A stretch of DNA of 64,000 nucleotides from Proteobacteria bacterium DTSAM18 (GTDB taxonomy: Bacteria; Myxococcota_A; UBA796; GCA-2862545): NCBI GenBank assembly GCA_028767165.1, contig JARACJ010000007.1:124001-188000 (forward strand). The letters run 5' to 3'. The number at the start of each line of letters is the position of its first letter. Within the stretch, counting starts at the first letter, position 1. A program made the position numbers and the translations under genes. Shown here in pieces: positions 1 through 8,881 of this stretch. The notes under the pieces are model-generated. The model was not told the origin of the DNA, made no database searches, and saw only the letters and a program-made list of their open reading frames with translations.

Positions 1-1
1 G

Positions 2-250
2 ACCGAGATCGATCCGAACACCGGCAGCCAGCAGGTCCAGGACAAGTGGATCCAGCGCCTGGGTCTCGCCCTCGTGGCCAGCATCCTGATCGGCTTGCTG
101 CCCTACGAGAAGCACCCGCTCCTGGCCCTCGAGCAGCTCCCCGGCTTCTACGGCCTGTTCGCACTCGTGGCCTCCATCGGCCTCGTGATGGCGGCATCCT
201 GGCTGCGGGACTTCTTCCGCGATCAAGAGGAGGTGACCCGTGTGGACTGA
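2..250 (+). CDS. C-terminal part of a small membrane protein upstream of an antiporter subunit (partial)
   Basis: The reading frame is open from the window edge to TGA at 248-250, so only the last 82 residues are visible. A polar stretch (TEIDPNTGSQQVQDKWIQR) is followed by two hydrophobic segments separated by a loop with YEKHP, then a charged C-terminus (DFFRDQEE). The next gene starts with GTG at 240, inside the end of this one, so the two are very likely translationally coupled. Small two-helix membrane proteins are common beside proton-antiporter subunits, so a role in the same membrane complex is inferred. I do not recognise the family. Confidence 0.6.
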   Translation, partial: TEIDPNTGSQQVQDKWIQRLGLALVASILIGLLPYEKHPLLALEQLPGFYGLFALVASIGLVMAASWLRDFFRDQEEVTRVD

Positions 251-2384
251 GATCCCGCCTGGCCTGATCCTCATCGTCGGCAGCCTGCTGCTCGCGTTCC
301 TGCGTGGACCGGCGCTCAAGGCCGGTCTGCTGGCCCTGCCGCTCCTCAGCATGGCGCAGGTGTTCTCCCTGCCCATGGACACCGTGCTGCAGGTGGACGT
401 GATGGGCATCACGCTCACCCCCGTGCGCGTCGACCGTCTGTCGATGGTGTGGGGTGGGGTGTTCTCCCTGGCGGCCGTGCTGGCCTCCATCTACGCTCTG
501 CACGTCAAGGACCGCGTCCAGCACATCGCCGCGCTGGCCTATGCGGGTGCCGGCGTGATGTCGGTGTTCGCCGGCGACCTCATCACCCTGTTCGTCGGGT
601 GGGAGCTCACGGCCATCACCAGCGTCTTCCTGATCTGGGCCCGCCGTGAGGCCGACGAGTACGCCGTCGGCATGCGCTACCTGCTGTGGCAGATCGCCTC
701 CGGCGTCATCCTGCTGTCGGCCATCCTGTTCCACGTGTCCGCCGGCGGTGGCCTCGCCTTCGGCACCCTGGTGGGGCAGACCACCGGCTTCGCCCAGGCG
801 CTCTTCCTCATCGCCTTCGGCATCAAGGCCGGCTTCCCGCTGCTCAACTCCTGGCTCATCGAGGGCTATCCGGCGGCCACCCCCACGGGCACGGTCTTCC
901 TGTCCTCCTTCACCACCAAGCTCGCGATCTACGCGCTGGCGCGCAGCTTCGCCGGCTACGAGCCGCTGGTGCTCATCGGCGCCATCATGGTGGTGCTGCC
1001 CATCCTGCTGGCGGTCTACGCCCGCGACATGCGCGCGGTGCTCACCTACGCCCTGAACCAGCAGCTCGGCTTCATGGTGGTGGCGATCGGCGTGGGCACC
1101 GAGATGGCGATCAACGGCGTGGCGGCCCACGCGGTGGCGCACATCCTGTACAAGTCGCTTCTCTTCATGGCCATGGGCTCCGTGCTCACGCAGGTCGGGT
1201 CCGTGCGCGAAGGGGAGATCGGCGGTCTGCTCCGCAAGATGCCCGTCACCGCCGCCATGACCCTCGTCGGCGCCGCCGCCATGGGTGCTCCGCTCTTCTG
1301 CGGGTTCATCTCCAAGTCGGTCATCCTGTCCGCCGTGGCATCCGAGGGCATGGTGATGACCTGGCTCATCCTCATGTTCGGCTCCGCGGCCGTGTTCTTC
1401 GTGGTCGGTGCCCGCCTGCCCTACGTCGTGTTCTTCGGCGAGGACAAGGGCATCGAGGCGCAGGAGGGGCCGCTCAACATGCGCGTGGCCATGGGGCTCA
1501 CCGCCCTGGCCGCCGTGGCCGTGGGTGTGATGCCCGAGATGGTCTACAGCCGGCTGCCCTACCCGCTCGACTACCACCCCTACACCGTCGACCACGTGGT
1601 CACGATGGTGCAGACCCTGCTCGGCGTCGCGTTCGCGTTCGTGCTCGCGCTGCGCATGGGCATGTTCGCGGTCAAGCCCGCCCCCGTCATGGTCACGTCC
1701 GACTGGCTGTACCGTCAGGTCGCGCCCAGGATGTGGGATCGGGTGCAGCTCGCCGCATCGATGCTCGTGGCCTCGGTGCGGGATCTGGCCTTCACCACCG
1801 CGGGCCGGGTCGTCGACTGGGCCGCGCGCCAGGGCTCTCCGTCGGGCCGTCTCGGCTCCACCACGTCCACCGGACAGGCGGTCTTCTCCATCTCCGTCAT
1901 CTTCCTGCTGCTCATGCTGCTGTTCTTCAACCTCGGCGACGAGTTCGTCACGGTCGGCCACGCCGGAGATCACGGGGCGGAGTCCCACGAGGTGCAGGAC
2001 GACCATGGTCAGGAAGGCGACGAGGCGTCCCACCACGATGTCGACGACCACGGTCACCCCGTGCACAACGGGCCTCACCCCAACGAGCCGGGCTCGCTGG
2101 TGTACAGCCCGATGGACAAGGCCCTGCACCACCCGGGTGAGCCCGCGGGCCCCTACGATCCGGCCGACCACGGCGGTCACGGTGGTGGTCACGAGGGCGA
2201 CCATGGAGACCATGGGAAGGCCCACGATGCCCACGAGGGGGACCAGGAGGTCCACGACGGGGATCACGGTGCGCACGAGGAGGGCCACGACGCCCACGAG
2301 GGGGACCACGGTGCCCACGGAGAAGCGGAAGAGGAGGCGCCGGCGCCCCTCGGAGACTCTCCTCCCGAGGGCAACGGTCACTGA
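240..2384 (+). CDS. Proton-conducting antiporter subunit (MrpA/D-NuoL/M type) with His/Asp-rich tail
   Basis: 714 residues with about a dozen hydrophobic helices matching the proton-antiporter M family shared by complex I subunits NuoL/M/N and Mrp Na+/H+ antiporters. Family hallmarks are the FVGWELTAITS helix near residue 117, the charged GIKAGFPLLNSWL helix near 193 with its Lys, a second conserved Lys in TTKLAIYAL near 225, and AHILYKSLLFMA near 300. It should sit in the inner membrane and take part in H+ (or Na+/H+) translocation. Unusually, the membrane part ends near residue 570 and is followed by about 140 residues dominated by His, Asp, Glu and Gly. The start is GTG at 240, overlapping the upstream gene. 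A hairpin at 2391-2416 ends the unit. Which complex it belongs to cannot be decided from this fragment. Confidence 0.85.
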   Translation: MWTEIPPGLILIVGSLLLAFLRGPALKAGLLALPLLSMAQVFSLPMDTVLQVDVMGITLTPVRVDRLSMVWGGVFSLAAVLASIYALHVKDRVQHIAALAYAGAGVMSVFAGDLITLFVGWELTAITSVFLIWARREADEYAVGMRYLLWQIASGVILLSAILFHVSAGGGLAFGTLVGQTTGFAQALFLIAFGIKAGFPLLNSWLIEGYPAATPTGTVFLSSFTTKLAIYALARSFAGYEPLVLIGAIMVVLPILLAVYARDMRAVLTYALNQQLGFMVVAIGVGTEMAINGVAAHAVAHILYKSLLFMAMGSVLTQVGSVREGEIGGLLRKMPVTAAMTLVGAAAMGAPLFCGFISKSVILSAVASEGMVMTWLILMFGSAAVFFVVGARLPYVVFFGEDKGIEAQEGPLNMRVAMGLTALAAVAVGVMPEMVYSRLPYPLDYHPYTVDHVVTMVQTLLGVAFAFVLALRMGMFAVKPAPVMVTSDWLYRQVAPRMWDRVQLAASMLVASVRDLAFTTAGRVVDWAARQGSPSGRLGSTTSTGQAVFSISVIFLLLMLLFFNLGDEFVTVGHAGDHGAESHEVQDDHGQEGDEASHHDVDDHGHPVHNGPHPNEPGSLVYSPMDKALHHPGEPAGPYDPADHGGHGGGHEGDHGDHGKAHDAHEGDQEVHDGDHGAHEEGHDAHEGDHGAHGEAEEEAPAPLGDSPPEGNGH

Positions 2385-2390
2385 CCCACG

Positions 2391-2416
2391 GACCCCGCGG
2401 CACCTGCCGCGGGGTC
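2391..2416 (+). terminator. Intrinsic-type hairpin after the antiporter gene
   Basis: A perfect 11-bp stem (GACCCCGCGGC / GCCGCGGGGTC) with a 4-nt loop begins 6 nt after the stop codon. The following bases include a short T-rich stretch (TCCTGTTTG) but no long T-tract. Confidence 0.6.
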
Positions 2417-2528
2417 TCCTGTTTGTGGGGAGGGGGATCTGGGGAGCCACCGGCTGCATCGTGCTGCCTGGTCCTGGATTCCTGCCGGTTCTTCGTCGTA
2501 TCTTCGACCCTCACGGACGGGAGGGTTC

Positions 2529-3308
2529 ATGTGGTGGTTGATCCTGGCTTCTGCGGCGTCGGCCTCGCCGGAGGCGGAGGAGGTGGTGGAGCTCGTGGCG
2601 GCGTCGCACCAGGTCCAGCAGTCGTTCGTCGACCTCGACGCCGACGGCTTTGCCGCGCACCTCGAGCGGGTGAGGACCCTCGGCGCGCGCTGGGAGGGCG
2701 TGATGGACCCGGGCAGCGCGGCGGCCTGGCACAAGGCCGAGGCGCTGTGGACCTACGCCGAGGGAGCCGATGCGCGTCTTCCACGCCATGTGGTGGCGGC
2801 CAAGCGCCTCGATCCCTACTGGTCCAGCCCGTTGGTGGTCGAGGTCGAGGGGGCCGATGCCACGGTGTCCGCGCGCTCCGCCGCGGTCGTGTGGGGCGAT
2901 GGGGAGCGGCTCGGTGGGGGCCCCCTGCGGCCGCAGGTACAGCTCCCCAGGGATCGGGCGGTGGTGCTGCAGATCGGGCCCCGTCCCGAGGGCGCCCTGT
3001 ACACGCCGGATGCCGGTGCCCTCGTGGGGGCCGACGGTGCCCTCGAGCTGCCCCAGGTCGAGTCGGCTGCGCGCCGCCAGAAGGTCGGGCGCATCGTCGC
3101 CACCTCCCTGGGAGCGGGCATGGTGGTGACCGGTGGCGTGCTGTGGGGCGTGGCCAGCCAGCGTGCAGCCGCCTTCCACGGCGGTGAGGTCGACGCCGCT
3201 CGGGCCCAGCAGTTCGCGCGCGAGACCAACGCGCTGAGCGGCAGTGGGGTGGGCGTCGGGGTGGCCGGGCTGCTGGTGGTCGGCGCGGGCTGGTCGATCC
3301 CCTGGTGA
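2529..3308 (+). CDS. Secreted or membrane-associated protein of unknown function
   Basis: 259 residues. The ATG at 2529 follows GGGAGGGTTC, a good ribosome site. A very short hydrophobic N-terminus (MWWLILASAASAS) looks like a signal peptide. A mixed alpha-helical central region follows, and two glycine-rich hydrophobic segments lie near the C-terminus (about residues 184-205 and 238-257). The protein probably sits in or across the envelope. It is convergent with the next gene, with a hairpin between them. The family is not recognised. Confidence 0.7.
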   Translation: MWWLILASAASASPEAEEVVELVAASHQVQQSFVDLDADGFAAHLERVRTLGARWEGVMDPGSAAAWHKAEALWTYAEGADARLPRHVVAAKRLDPYWSSPLVVEVEGADATVSARSAAVVWGDGERLGGGPLRPQVQLPRDRAVVLQIGPRPEGALYTPDAGALVGADGALELPQVESAARRQKVGRIVATSLGAGMVVTGGVLWGVASQRAAAFHGGEVDAARAQQFARETNALSGSGVGVGVAGLLVVGAGWSIPW

Positions 3309-3316
3309 ACGCGAAA

Positions 3317-3350
3317 GCGCCGGCGTCTCCCACGAGGGGAGGGCCGGCGC
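3317..3350. terminator. Hairpin between convergent genes
   Basis: The arms GCGCCGGC (3317-3324) and GCCGGCGC (3343-3350) pair perfectly, and the interior can pair further (CTCCC/GGGAG). It lies between the stops of two convergent genes, so it may act in both directions. Confidence 0.5.
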
Positions 3351-3407
3351 AAGGGGTGCGTGGGCGGTCGCGGGAGGTCCCGCTCACGCGTGGGAGCGCT
3401 CAGGCGC

Positions 3408-4382
3408 TCACTGGGCCATGGACTTCAGGAAGTTCCAGTCCAGCGTGAACTGCAGCGACAGCAGGCCGGAGGTGAACTGGCCCTGCTCGTCCATGTACAG
3501 GGAACGGTGCTGCACGTAGGGGGCGCCGGCCTCGTCGACGGCCACGTCACCGGCCTCGTCGAGCATGAAGGAGTAGCCGTAGCCCATGCCCACCGTGGTG
3601 CCCTGGAAGGTCAGGTCGTTGGTGATGAAGACGTCGGCGGGATCGACGGATGCGCTGTCGAGCACCTCGAAGGCAGCAGCAGCAGCGGCAGCAGCGACGA
3701 TGCCGCTGTCCTCGGGGGCCGCGGTGTCGCCGGTGTCCTCGGAAGCGCCGGTGTCGCCGGTGTCCTCGGAAGCGCCGGTGTCGCCGGTGTCCTCGCCCTC
3801 GGACGCCACGGCGCCGACCACGACCATGGACGCCACGGCGTCACGCAGGCTGTCGACGGCCTCGGCGTCGACGCCGGCGGTCACGGAGACCTGCATGCCG
3901 TCGTCGAGGAGGGCCTGCAGGGTGGCGAGGTCGTCACCGGTGAGGGTGCTGCGGCAGTCGGCGTAGCCGGTCGCGCTGGTCTCGGCGAAGGCGAGGTTGC
4001 CCAGCTCGACGTTCATGAGGCTGTCGACGCCGGAGGTGTCCACGGCGGGGGCCTGGGAGACGTCCACCAGCAGGCACATGATGGCGTTCTGCACGTCGAG
4101 GTCGGACTGTGCGGACTGCAGGGTGGTGTCGAAGACGACCACCTGGGTCATCATGGAGGGGTACTCCGAGCCGGGCACCATCGGCGAGGTCACGTCACCG
4201 GTGGAGGCGTCGTAGCCGAAGTTGATGCTGGCCTGGGCGTAGAAGACCTCACGCTCCTCGATGTTGGAGGACGTGTCGGTGCCGGTGTCGTCACCGGTGT
4301 CGATGGGGGTCGTGGGCTCCTCGGTGCAGGCAGCAGCTGCCAGGACCGTCAGGATGCTGAGACGGCGGGTGATTGTGGACAT
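3408..4382 (-). CDS. Lipoprotein with acidic Asp-Thr-Gly repeats (paralogue of the next gene)
   Basis: 324 residues from ATG at 4382, which follows GAGGAGGAAGCC. The N-terminus has a lipobox ending in Cys19 (VLAAAAC), so it is probably an exported lipoprotein. After the Cys comes an Asp/Thr-rich linker, then a folded region containing NFGYDASTGDVTSP and a VVVFDTTLQ strand. A spacer at about residues 215-245 repeats GDTGASEDT and is followed by an Ala run. The C-terminus has VGMGYGYSFMLDEAG and QRSLYMDEQGQ-type motifs that recur in the adjacent gene. The two genes clearly arose by tandem duplication. No enzymatic motif is seen; a structural or surface role is only a guess. Confidence 0.75.
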   Translation of the reverse strand: MSTITRRLSILTVLAAAACTEEPTTPIDTGDDTGTDTSSNIEEREVFYAQASINFGYDASTGDVTSPMVPGSEYPSMMTQVVVFDTTLQSAQSDLDVQNAIMCLLVDVSQAPAVDTSGVDSLMNVELGNLAFAETSATGYADCRSTLTGDDLATLQALLDDGMQVSVTAGVDAEAVDSLRDAVASMVVVGAVASEGEDTGDTGASEDTGDTGASEDTGDTAAPEDSGIVAAAAAAAAFEVLDSASVDPADVFITNDLTFQGTTVGMGYGYSFMLDEAGDVAVDEAGAPYVQHRSLYMDEQGQFTSGLLSLQFTLDWNFLKSMAQ

Positions 4383-4778
4383 GGCTTCCTCCTCGTACGC
4401 GCAAGTGAAGGGGGCACGCAGTGGGTACAGTGAAGCCGCTGACGCCATCGTTCACCGGGCGGAAAACCGTTTCGGGCCTCCGGGCGGCGGTGAGGCAGGT
4501 CTGCCGGGGACTTCCGTTCTCGCAAAGTGTCCGTGAGGGCCGCATTTGGACGAAGCCCCGACGCCCGGATTCCGGCCGTTGCAGCCTGTGGAGGCCTCTG
4601 TGGCTCCCCGTGGAGGCTCGTGCGTGTCTGCGAGGCGGGGCGGCCCCATCGGACCCGGCAGGACACGAGGGCCTGGAGCACGGACGCCGGACCCCTTGCG
4701 GGATCCGGCGCCATGAGATTCCAAAACGGGCATGCCCCCGCAAGGGTCAGGAGGGGGGCATGCCCGCTGGAATGAAGA
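4383..4778. other. Intergenic region between the two paralogous lipoprotein genes
   Basis: 396 bp without a convincing gene. It should contain the promoter of the lipoprotein that starts at 4382, though I see no clear -35/-10 pair. The distal end holds two hairpins: CGCCGGA/TCCGGCG (4685-4710) and the stronger 13-bp stem at 4727-4766. Confidence 0.5.
4727..4766 (-). terminator. Terminator of the upstream lipoprotein gene
   Basis: A perfect 13-bp inverted repeat (CGGGCATGCCCCC / GGGGGCATGCCCG) starts 12 bp beyond the stop of the lipoprotein that ends at 4779. On the minus strand it is followed by CGTTTTGG, a short T-tract. Confidence 0.7.
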
Positions 4779-5699
4779 TCACTGGGCGGCTGCGGACAGC
4801 GCGCCCCAGTCGAGGATGAACGCGACGTTCAGCAGGCCGGAGCTCAGGTTGCCCTCGCCGTCGAGGTACAGGGAGCGCTCCTGCGCGTAGGGGTAGCCGT
4901 CGTCGTCGACCACGGCGTTGCCCTCGTCGTCGAGCAGGCCGGACCAGGCGTAGCCGTAGCCCACGGGCATGCCGTTCATGGTGGGGTTGGCGCCGAGGAA
5001 GACGGCGTCGGCCTCCAGGGTGGAGGCATCGAGCACCTGGAAGGACTCGACGGGCTGATCATCGGGGGCCTCGCCGGTGTCACCGGTGTCGGCGGTGTCG
5101 CCGACGAGGGTCTTGCGGGGGGCCTCGACGGGCACGGCGCCCGCGACGGGCATGGAGGCCAGGCTCGAGCCGAGGCTCTGGGCCAGGGCGCTGTCGACCG
5201 CATCGGTGAGGGTGGTCTGCAGGCCGTTCTGGATCAGGGCGTTGAGCGCGGCCTCGTTGTCGCCGTACAGGGCGCTGGTGCAGTCGGGCAGGCCGGTCAT
5301 CGCGGTGTCGCGGTAGGTGTGGGTGCTCAGATCCACATCGAGCAGGCCGCTGCTGGCGGAGGCGTCGATGGCGGGATCGTAGCTGAGCTCGACCAGGACG
5401 CAGATGATGGCATCGAGGTACTGCGCCTCGGTCTGGGCGGTCTGGATGGTCTCGTCGAACAGGACGATCTGGGTGAGCTTGGAGGGGTTCTGGCTGCCGG
5501 GAACGGTGGGGGAGGTGACGTCGCCCGTGGTGGCGTCGTAGCCGAAGTTGACGCTGGCCTGGGCCATGAAGACCTGGACGGCGGGGGCGGGCGGCAGGCC
5601 GGTGTCTTCACCGGTGTCGCCGAGCTCGGGATCGTTGTCGCCACAGGCGACCGTTGCGAGTGCTGCCAGGATGCTCAGGTGTTGAAGCGTGCGTGTCAT
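4779..5699 (-). CDS. Lipoprotein, tandem paralogue of the neighbouring gene
   Basis: 306 residues from ATG at 5699, preceded by GGAGGGGAACC. The lipobox ends at Cys19 (ALATVAC). The body follows its neighbour closely: VFMAQASVNFGYDATTGDV, then a Cys-containing YLDAIICVLVELSYDP segment, a GDTADTGDTGE spacer, and GYGYAWSGLLDDEGNAVVD near the end. The Thr/Gly/Asp spacer is shorter than in the paralogue. A good sigma70-like promoter lies upstream at 5737-5765. The function is unknown; envelope anchoring is inferred from the lipobox. Confidence 0.75.
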   Translation of the reverse strand: MTRTLQHLSILAALATVACGDNDPELGDTGEDTGLPPAPAVQVFMAQASVNFGYDATTGDVTSPTVPGSQNPSKLTQIVLFDETIQTAQTEAQYLDAIICVLVELSYDPAIDASASSGLLDVDLSTHTYRDTAMTGLPDCTSALYGDNEAALNALIQNGLQTTLTDAVDSALAQSLGSSLASMPVAGAVPVEAPRKTLVGDTADTGDTGEAPDDQPVESFQVLDASTLEADAVFLGANPTMNGMPVGYGYAWSGLLDDEGNAVVDDDGYPYAQERSLYLDGEGNLSSGLLNVAFILDWGALSAAAQ

Positions 5700-5736
5700 G
5701 GTTCCCCTCCAGGATTTCGCGGCTGCGAAGGAGCGC

Positions 5737-5765
5737 ACCATAGGGGGTACCGATTTGTCGGTCAA
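5737..5765 (-). promoter_or_regulatory. Sigma70-like promoter of the second lipoprotein
   Basis: On the minus strand a TTGACC box (5765-5760) and a TATGGT box (5742-5737) are separated by exactly 17 bp, about 40 bp upstream of the ATG at 5699. This is the clearest housekeeping-type promoter I see in the core part of the window. Confidence 0.6.
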
Positions 5766-5876
5766 GTGTTAATTCCGCAGCTTTGCCCTGGGGCTCGCGC
5801 TGCACTGTTTCCTGTGTGCAACGGTGCCACGCACGTGGTTCGCCATCGGGGCATCGACGGCGATACCCACGAGGGA

Positions 5877-7082
5877 TCAGATGTTGAGCAGGATCATGAG
5901 CGCGCCGCCCACCAGGAAGATGGAGGCGATCAGCGCGATGGCCCAGGACCCGGCGGGTGGGCGGTGGGGGGCATCGACCGGCAGCAGCTCGAGGGCCGGA
6001 CCCGCCTGGGGCATCTTGCGCGGTGCGGGCACGGGCACGGCCTTGGGCAGGTTGGTCTGGGGCGGGGGAACGTAGCCCTCCCGGCCCGTCATCACGACGA
6101 TGTGGTCGTCTTCGCGCTCGACATCGGAGGCCGTGTCGTGGAACTGGTGGTGGGACTCGTCGGTACGAGGCGGGGGGGCGCCATCGTCGTCGCCGAAGAC
6201 CGTGAGGATGCGGGTGTCGTCGCCGCGATCATCGTCTTCGTCGGCGTCGAGGGGAGCCTCCTCCGCGGGGGCCATGTTCACGAGATCCGCCATGCGGGTG
6301 ATCATCGTGTTCTCGGAGGCACTGACCTCCTCGTCGGCATCGTAGGGGTTGTCGTCCCAGGCGCCTTCGGTGGTGGCGCCGTCGGCCGTGTTCTCGTCGC
6401 GGGGTTCGACGTGGCCGTGGGCATCCACCAGCTCCACCAGGAGCGAGGTGGGGATCTCGTAGTCGCCGGCCAGGGCCCAGTGCAGCTCCGCCACGCGGGG
6501 GTCCTCGGGGAACTGGGACCGCATGCGATCGAGCAGACGCTTTGCCTTGAGGTAGGCGTTGGCCGACAGGTAGGCCTCGGCGGCCTCGAGCTGGGCCTCA
6601 CGGGACGCCTTGGCATCCGGCAGCGTGCTGGGGGGCTTGTCGCGGTCTTGCGCGATCTCGGCGCTGAGAGCCGCCGCATCCGGGTGGTCGGGGTAGGTGA
6701 CCTGGAGTCGCGTGACCAGATCCCTGGCACGACCGGACCAACCGCGGGCGATGAACATGCGGGCCTCGAGGGCCAGCCGCTCGGACTCCTGGCCGTCGGT
6801 CTCGGACAGGCCGTTCAGGCGCGTCCAGGCGCGGTCGGTCATCCTCAGGTTGAGGAAGGAGCGGATCTGGGCCAGGCGGGCACGGACGGTGGGGGTGTCG
6901 TGCGCTTCCCAGGTCTCCACGAGCGAAATGACCTGCTTGTGGTCACCCTTGGCCAGCAAGGACTGGACCGCAGCCTCGAGACGCGGAGAAGGGGGGAGCG
7001 TGCCGTGCGGTTCGGAATGCAGGGTAGCCTCCAGGATCTTTGGCGGAATGCTACCACAATGCCCCGTACCAAGAACAAGCAC
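5877..7082 (-). CDS. Tail-anchored TPR-like protein
   Basis: Up to 401 residues. The N-terminal two thirds is helical with repeat-like pairs (LEAAVQSLLAKGDHKQVISL, AYLSANAYLKAKRLLDRM) resembling TPR units. A long acidic low-complexity linker follows, then a proline-rich stretch, and a single C-terminal hydrophobic helix (IALIASIFLVGGALMILLNI) that would anchor it in the membrane. The start is uncertain. The first possible codon, GTG at 7082, lies inside the terminator of etfA, and no ATG occurs before residue 81. A GGAGG sequence stands 5 nt before a CTG codon at residue 21, which could be the real start. It probably serves protein-protein interaction at the membrane. Confidence 0.6.
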   Translation of the reverse strand: MLVLGTGHCGSIPPKILEATLHSEPHGTLPPSPRLEAAVQSLLAKGDHKQVISLVETWEAHDTPTVRARLAQIRSFLNLRMTDRAWTRLNGLSETDGQESERLALEARMFIARGWSGRARDLVTRLQVTYPDHPDAAALSAEIAQDRDKPPSTLPDAKASREAQLEAAEAYLSANAYLKAKRLLDRMRSQFPEDPRVAELHWALAGDYEIPTSLLVELVDAHGHVEPRDENTADGATTEGAWDDNPYDADEEVSASENTMITRMADLVNMAPAEEAPLDADEDDDRGDDTRILTVFGDDDGAPPPRTDESHHQFHDTASDVEREDDHIVVMTGREGYVPPPQTNLPKAVPVPAPRKMPQAGPALELLPVDAPHRPPAGSWAIALIASIFLVGGALMILLNI

Positions 7083-7111
7083 ACCCGCCGGCCCGAAGGA
7101 CGGCGGGTGTG
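7080..7111 (-). terminator. Terminator downstream of etfA
   Basis: A perfect 11-bp stem (7080-7090 with 7101-7111) lies 19 bp after the etfA stop, followed on the minus strand by a T-rich run (TTGTTCTTGG). It overlaps the extreme 5' end of the next open frame, which argues against the GTG at 7082 as that gene's start. Confidence 0.65.
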
Positions 7112-7129
7112 GGCGCTGCGGGAAAAGCC

Positions 7130-8077
7130 TCAGTCGAGGGCTTCAACCTCGGCCTGGATGGCGGGCAGGACCTCGAAGAGGTCGCCCACGATGCCGTAGG
7201 TGGCGTGCTCGAAAATGGGCGCTTCGGCGTCGGTGTTGATCGCCACGATCACCTTGGAGCTCCGCATGCCGGCGAGGTGCTGGATGGCACCGGAGATGCC
7301 GGCCGCGATGTACAGGCTGGGGTTGACGACCTTGCCGGTCTGGCCGACCTGCTCCTCGTGGGAAGCGTAGCCGGCATCCACTGCGGCACGGGACGCACCG
7401 GCGGTGGCGCCCAGGGCAGCGGCCATGGGACGGATGACGGCGTCGAACTTGTCCTTGGAGCCGAGGGAGCGGCCACCGGACACGATGCGGTCGGCCTCGG
7501 TGAGGTCGACGGCCTGGGTCTCGGGGGTCTTGCGCTCGACGACGGTCAGGCGGGCGGCAGGTGCCTCGAAGGAGACGGCCTGGACGTCGGCGGAGCCGGC
7601 ACCGGCCTCGGGCTGGCCGAAGCTGTTGGGACGCACGGTGTACAGGGCGGGGGAGCCGCTGATGGCGACATCCACGTAGGCCTTGCCGGAGTAGATCGGG
7701 CGGCGAGCGACGATGGCGTCGCCCTCGAGGTCGATCTTGGTGACACCGGATGCCATGCCGGTGCCCAGGCGGGCAGCCAGACGGGGCAGGGCGTCCTTGG
7801 CGGCGTAGGTGGTGGACGCCAGGATGGCGGCGGGGGAGGCGGCCTCGACGACGGCGGCCAGGGCGGCGGTCACGGCGTCGGAGTCGTGGGAGGAGAAGTC
7901 GCCGGCCACCTGGAAGACGGTGGAGGCGCCGTAGGCACCCAGGTCGGCGGCGGGGGCGTCGCCGAGGACGACGGCCTGGACGGTGGCGCCGAGCTCGGCA
8001 GCCTTGCCCAGCAGCTCGAAGGTGGTCTTCTTGAAGACACCACCATCGTGCTCAGCGAAAACGAGGATTCCGGACAT
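7130..8077 (-). CDS. etfA: Electron transfer flavoprotein alpha subunit
   Basis: 315 residues, the usual EtfA length. EtfA and EtfB form a soluble FAD/AMP heterodimer that passes electrons from acyl-CoA and other dehydrogenases to ETF:quinone oxidoreductase. The N-terminal domain opens with [10 protein letters not shown]. The C-terminal FAD domain is typical: [27 protein letters not shown], the [19 protein letters not shown] loop, and [20 protein letters not shown]. It follows etfB by 27 bp and is almost certainly co-transcribed with it. Its presence implies active beta-oxidation or other flavin-linked dehydrogenation. Confidence 0.96.
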   Translation of the reverse strand: MSGILVFAEHDGGVFKKTTFELLGKAAELGATVQAVVLGDAPAADLGAYGASTVFQVAGDFSSHDSDAVTAALAAVVEAASPAAILASTTYAAKDALPRLAARLGTGMASGVTKIDLEGDAIVARRPIYSGKAYVDVAISGSPALYTVRPNSFGQPEAGAGSADVQAVSFEAPAARLTVVERKTPETQAVDLTEADRIVSGGRSLGSKDKFDAVIRPMAAALGATAGASRAAVDAGYASHEEQVGQTGKVVNPSLYIAAGISGAIQHLAGMRSSKVIVAINTDAEAPIFEHATYGIVGDLFEVLPAIQAEVEALD

Positions 8078-8104
8078 TGTGTGCTCCAGATGCGTGGTGG
8101 TGGT

Positions 8105-8881
8105 TCAGAGGACCTTGGCTTCGTTGCGCAGCAGGTGGACGAGCTCCTTGGCCTGCTCCTGGACGGAGCCGGACAGCATGCGACCTGCGGGACGAGCGGC
8201 GGGCTCGGAGAAGTTGGACTCGGTGGCCTTGGGGGCCACGTCTGCCGCGGACAGGCCGATGGCTGCCAGATCCTGCTTGATGACCTTCTTGCGCTTGGCC
8301 TTCATGATCTGGGGCAGCTTGGCGTAGCGGGGGGTGTTCAGGCCCTTGTCGCAGGTGAACACGGCGGGGAGGGAGCCGGAGACCACCTCGACCACGCCAC
8401 CACCGATCTCGCGGGTGGCCTTGAACGTGGAGCCATCGGTCTCGAAGCCGGTGACGATGGAGACCAGGGGCCAGCCCAGCAGCTCGGCCACCATGGCGGG
8501 GACCTGGGAGGACACGCCGTCGACGGACTCCTTGCCAGCGAACACGGCCTCGACGCCGGCAGCCTTCAGGGAGGCGGCCAGGGCCTTGGCGACACCGAGG
8601 GAGTCGGCGTCGTTCAGGGCGGCGTCGCTGATCTGGGTGAGATCCTCACCACCGACGGCCAGACCGCCCGCGCGAAGGGGAGCGACCACGCTGTCGTCGC
8701 CCACCGTGAACAGGTGGACCGATCCACCGTGGTTCTCCACGGTCTTCACGGCCTCTTCGATGGCGTAGGCATCGTAGGGGTTCACGACCCACTTGATGCC
8801 GGCGGTGTCGATACCGTTGCCGACGACCTTGATCTGGGCGCCGGTGTCGGGCGTGACTTTCGCGCAGACTCCGATCTTCAC
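8105..8881 (-). CDS. etfB: Electron transfer flavoprotein beta subunit
   Basis: 258 residues, the standard EtfB length. It starts with GTG at 8881 after GGAGGAAAC. Family features are KWVVNPYDAYAIEEAV, the AMP-binding region around VFAGKESVDGVSSQVPAM, and the EtfB signature near the end (NTPRYAKLPQIMKAKRKK). It is the first gene of an etfB-etfA pair and forms the heterodimer with EtfA. Confidence 0.96.
   Translation of the reverse strand: MKIGVCAKVTPDTGAQIKVVGNGIDTAGIKWVVNPYDAYAIEEAVKTVENHGGSVHLFTVGDDSVVAPLRAGGLAVGGEDLTQISDAALNDADSLGVAKALAASLKAAGVEAVFAGKESVDGVSSQVPAMVAELLGWPLVSIVTGFETDGSTFKATREIGGGVVEVVSGSLPAVFTCDKGLNTPRYAKLPQIMKAKRKKVIKQDLAAIGLSAADVAPKATESNFSEPAARPAGRMLSGSVQEQAKELVHLLRNEAKVL

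Noticed and set aside
686-2140. Long overlapping open frames in the antiporter gene and similar long antisense frames across the window
   Set aside because: In high-GC DNA the non-coding frames are often open. These give Arg/Pro/Ala/His-rich translations, have no ribosome sites and overlap genes of known families.
4685-4710. Second hairpin in the lipoprotein intergenic region as a separate terminator
   Set aside because: Only 7 bp and beyond the stronger terminator; no T-tract and no gene end near it.
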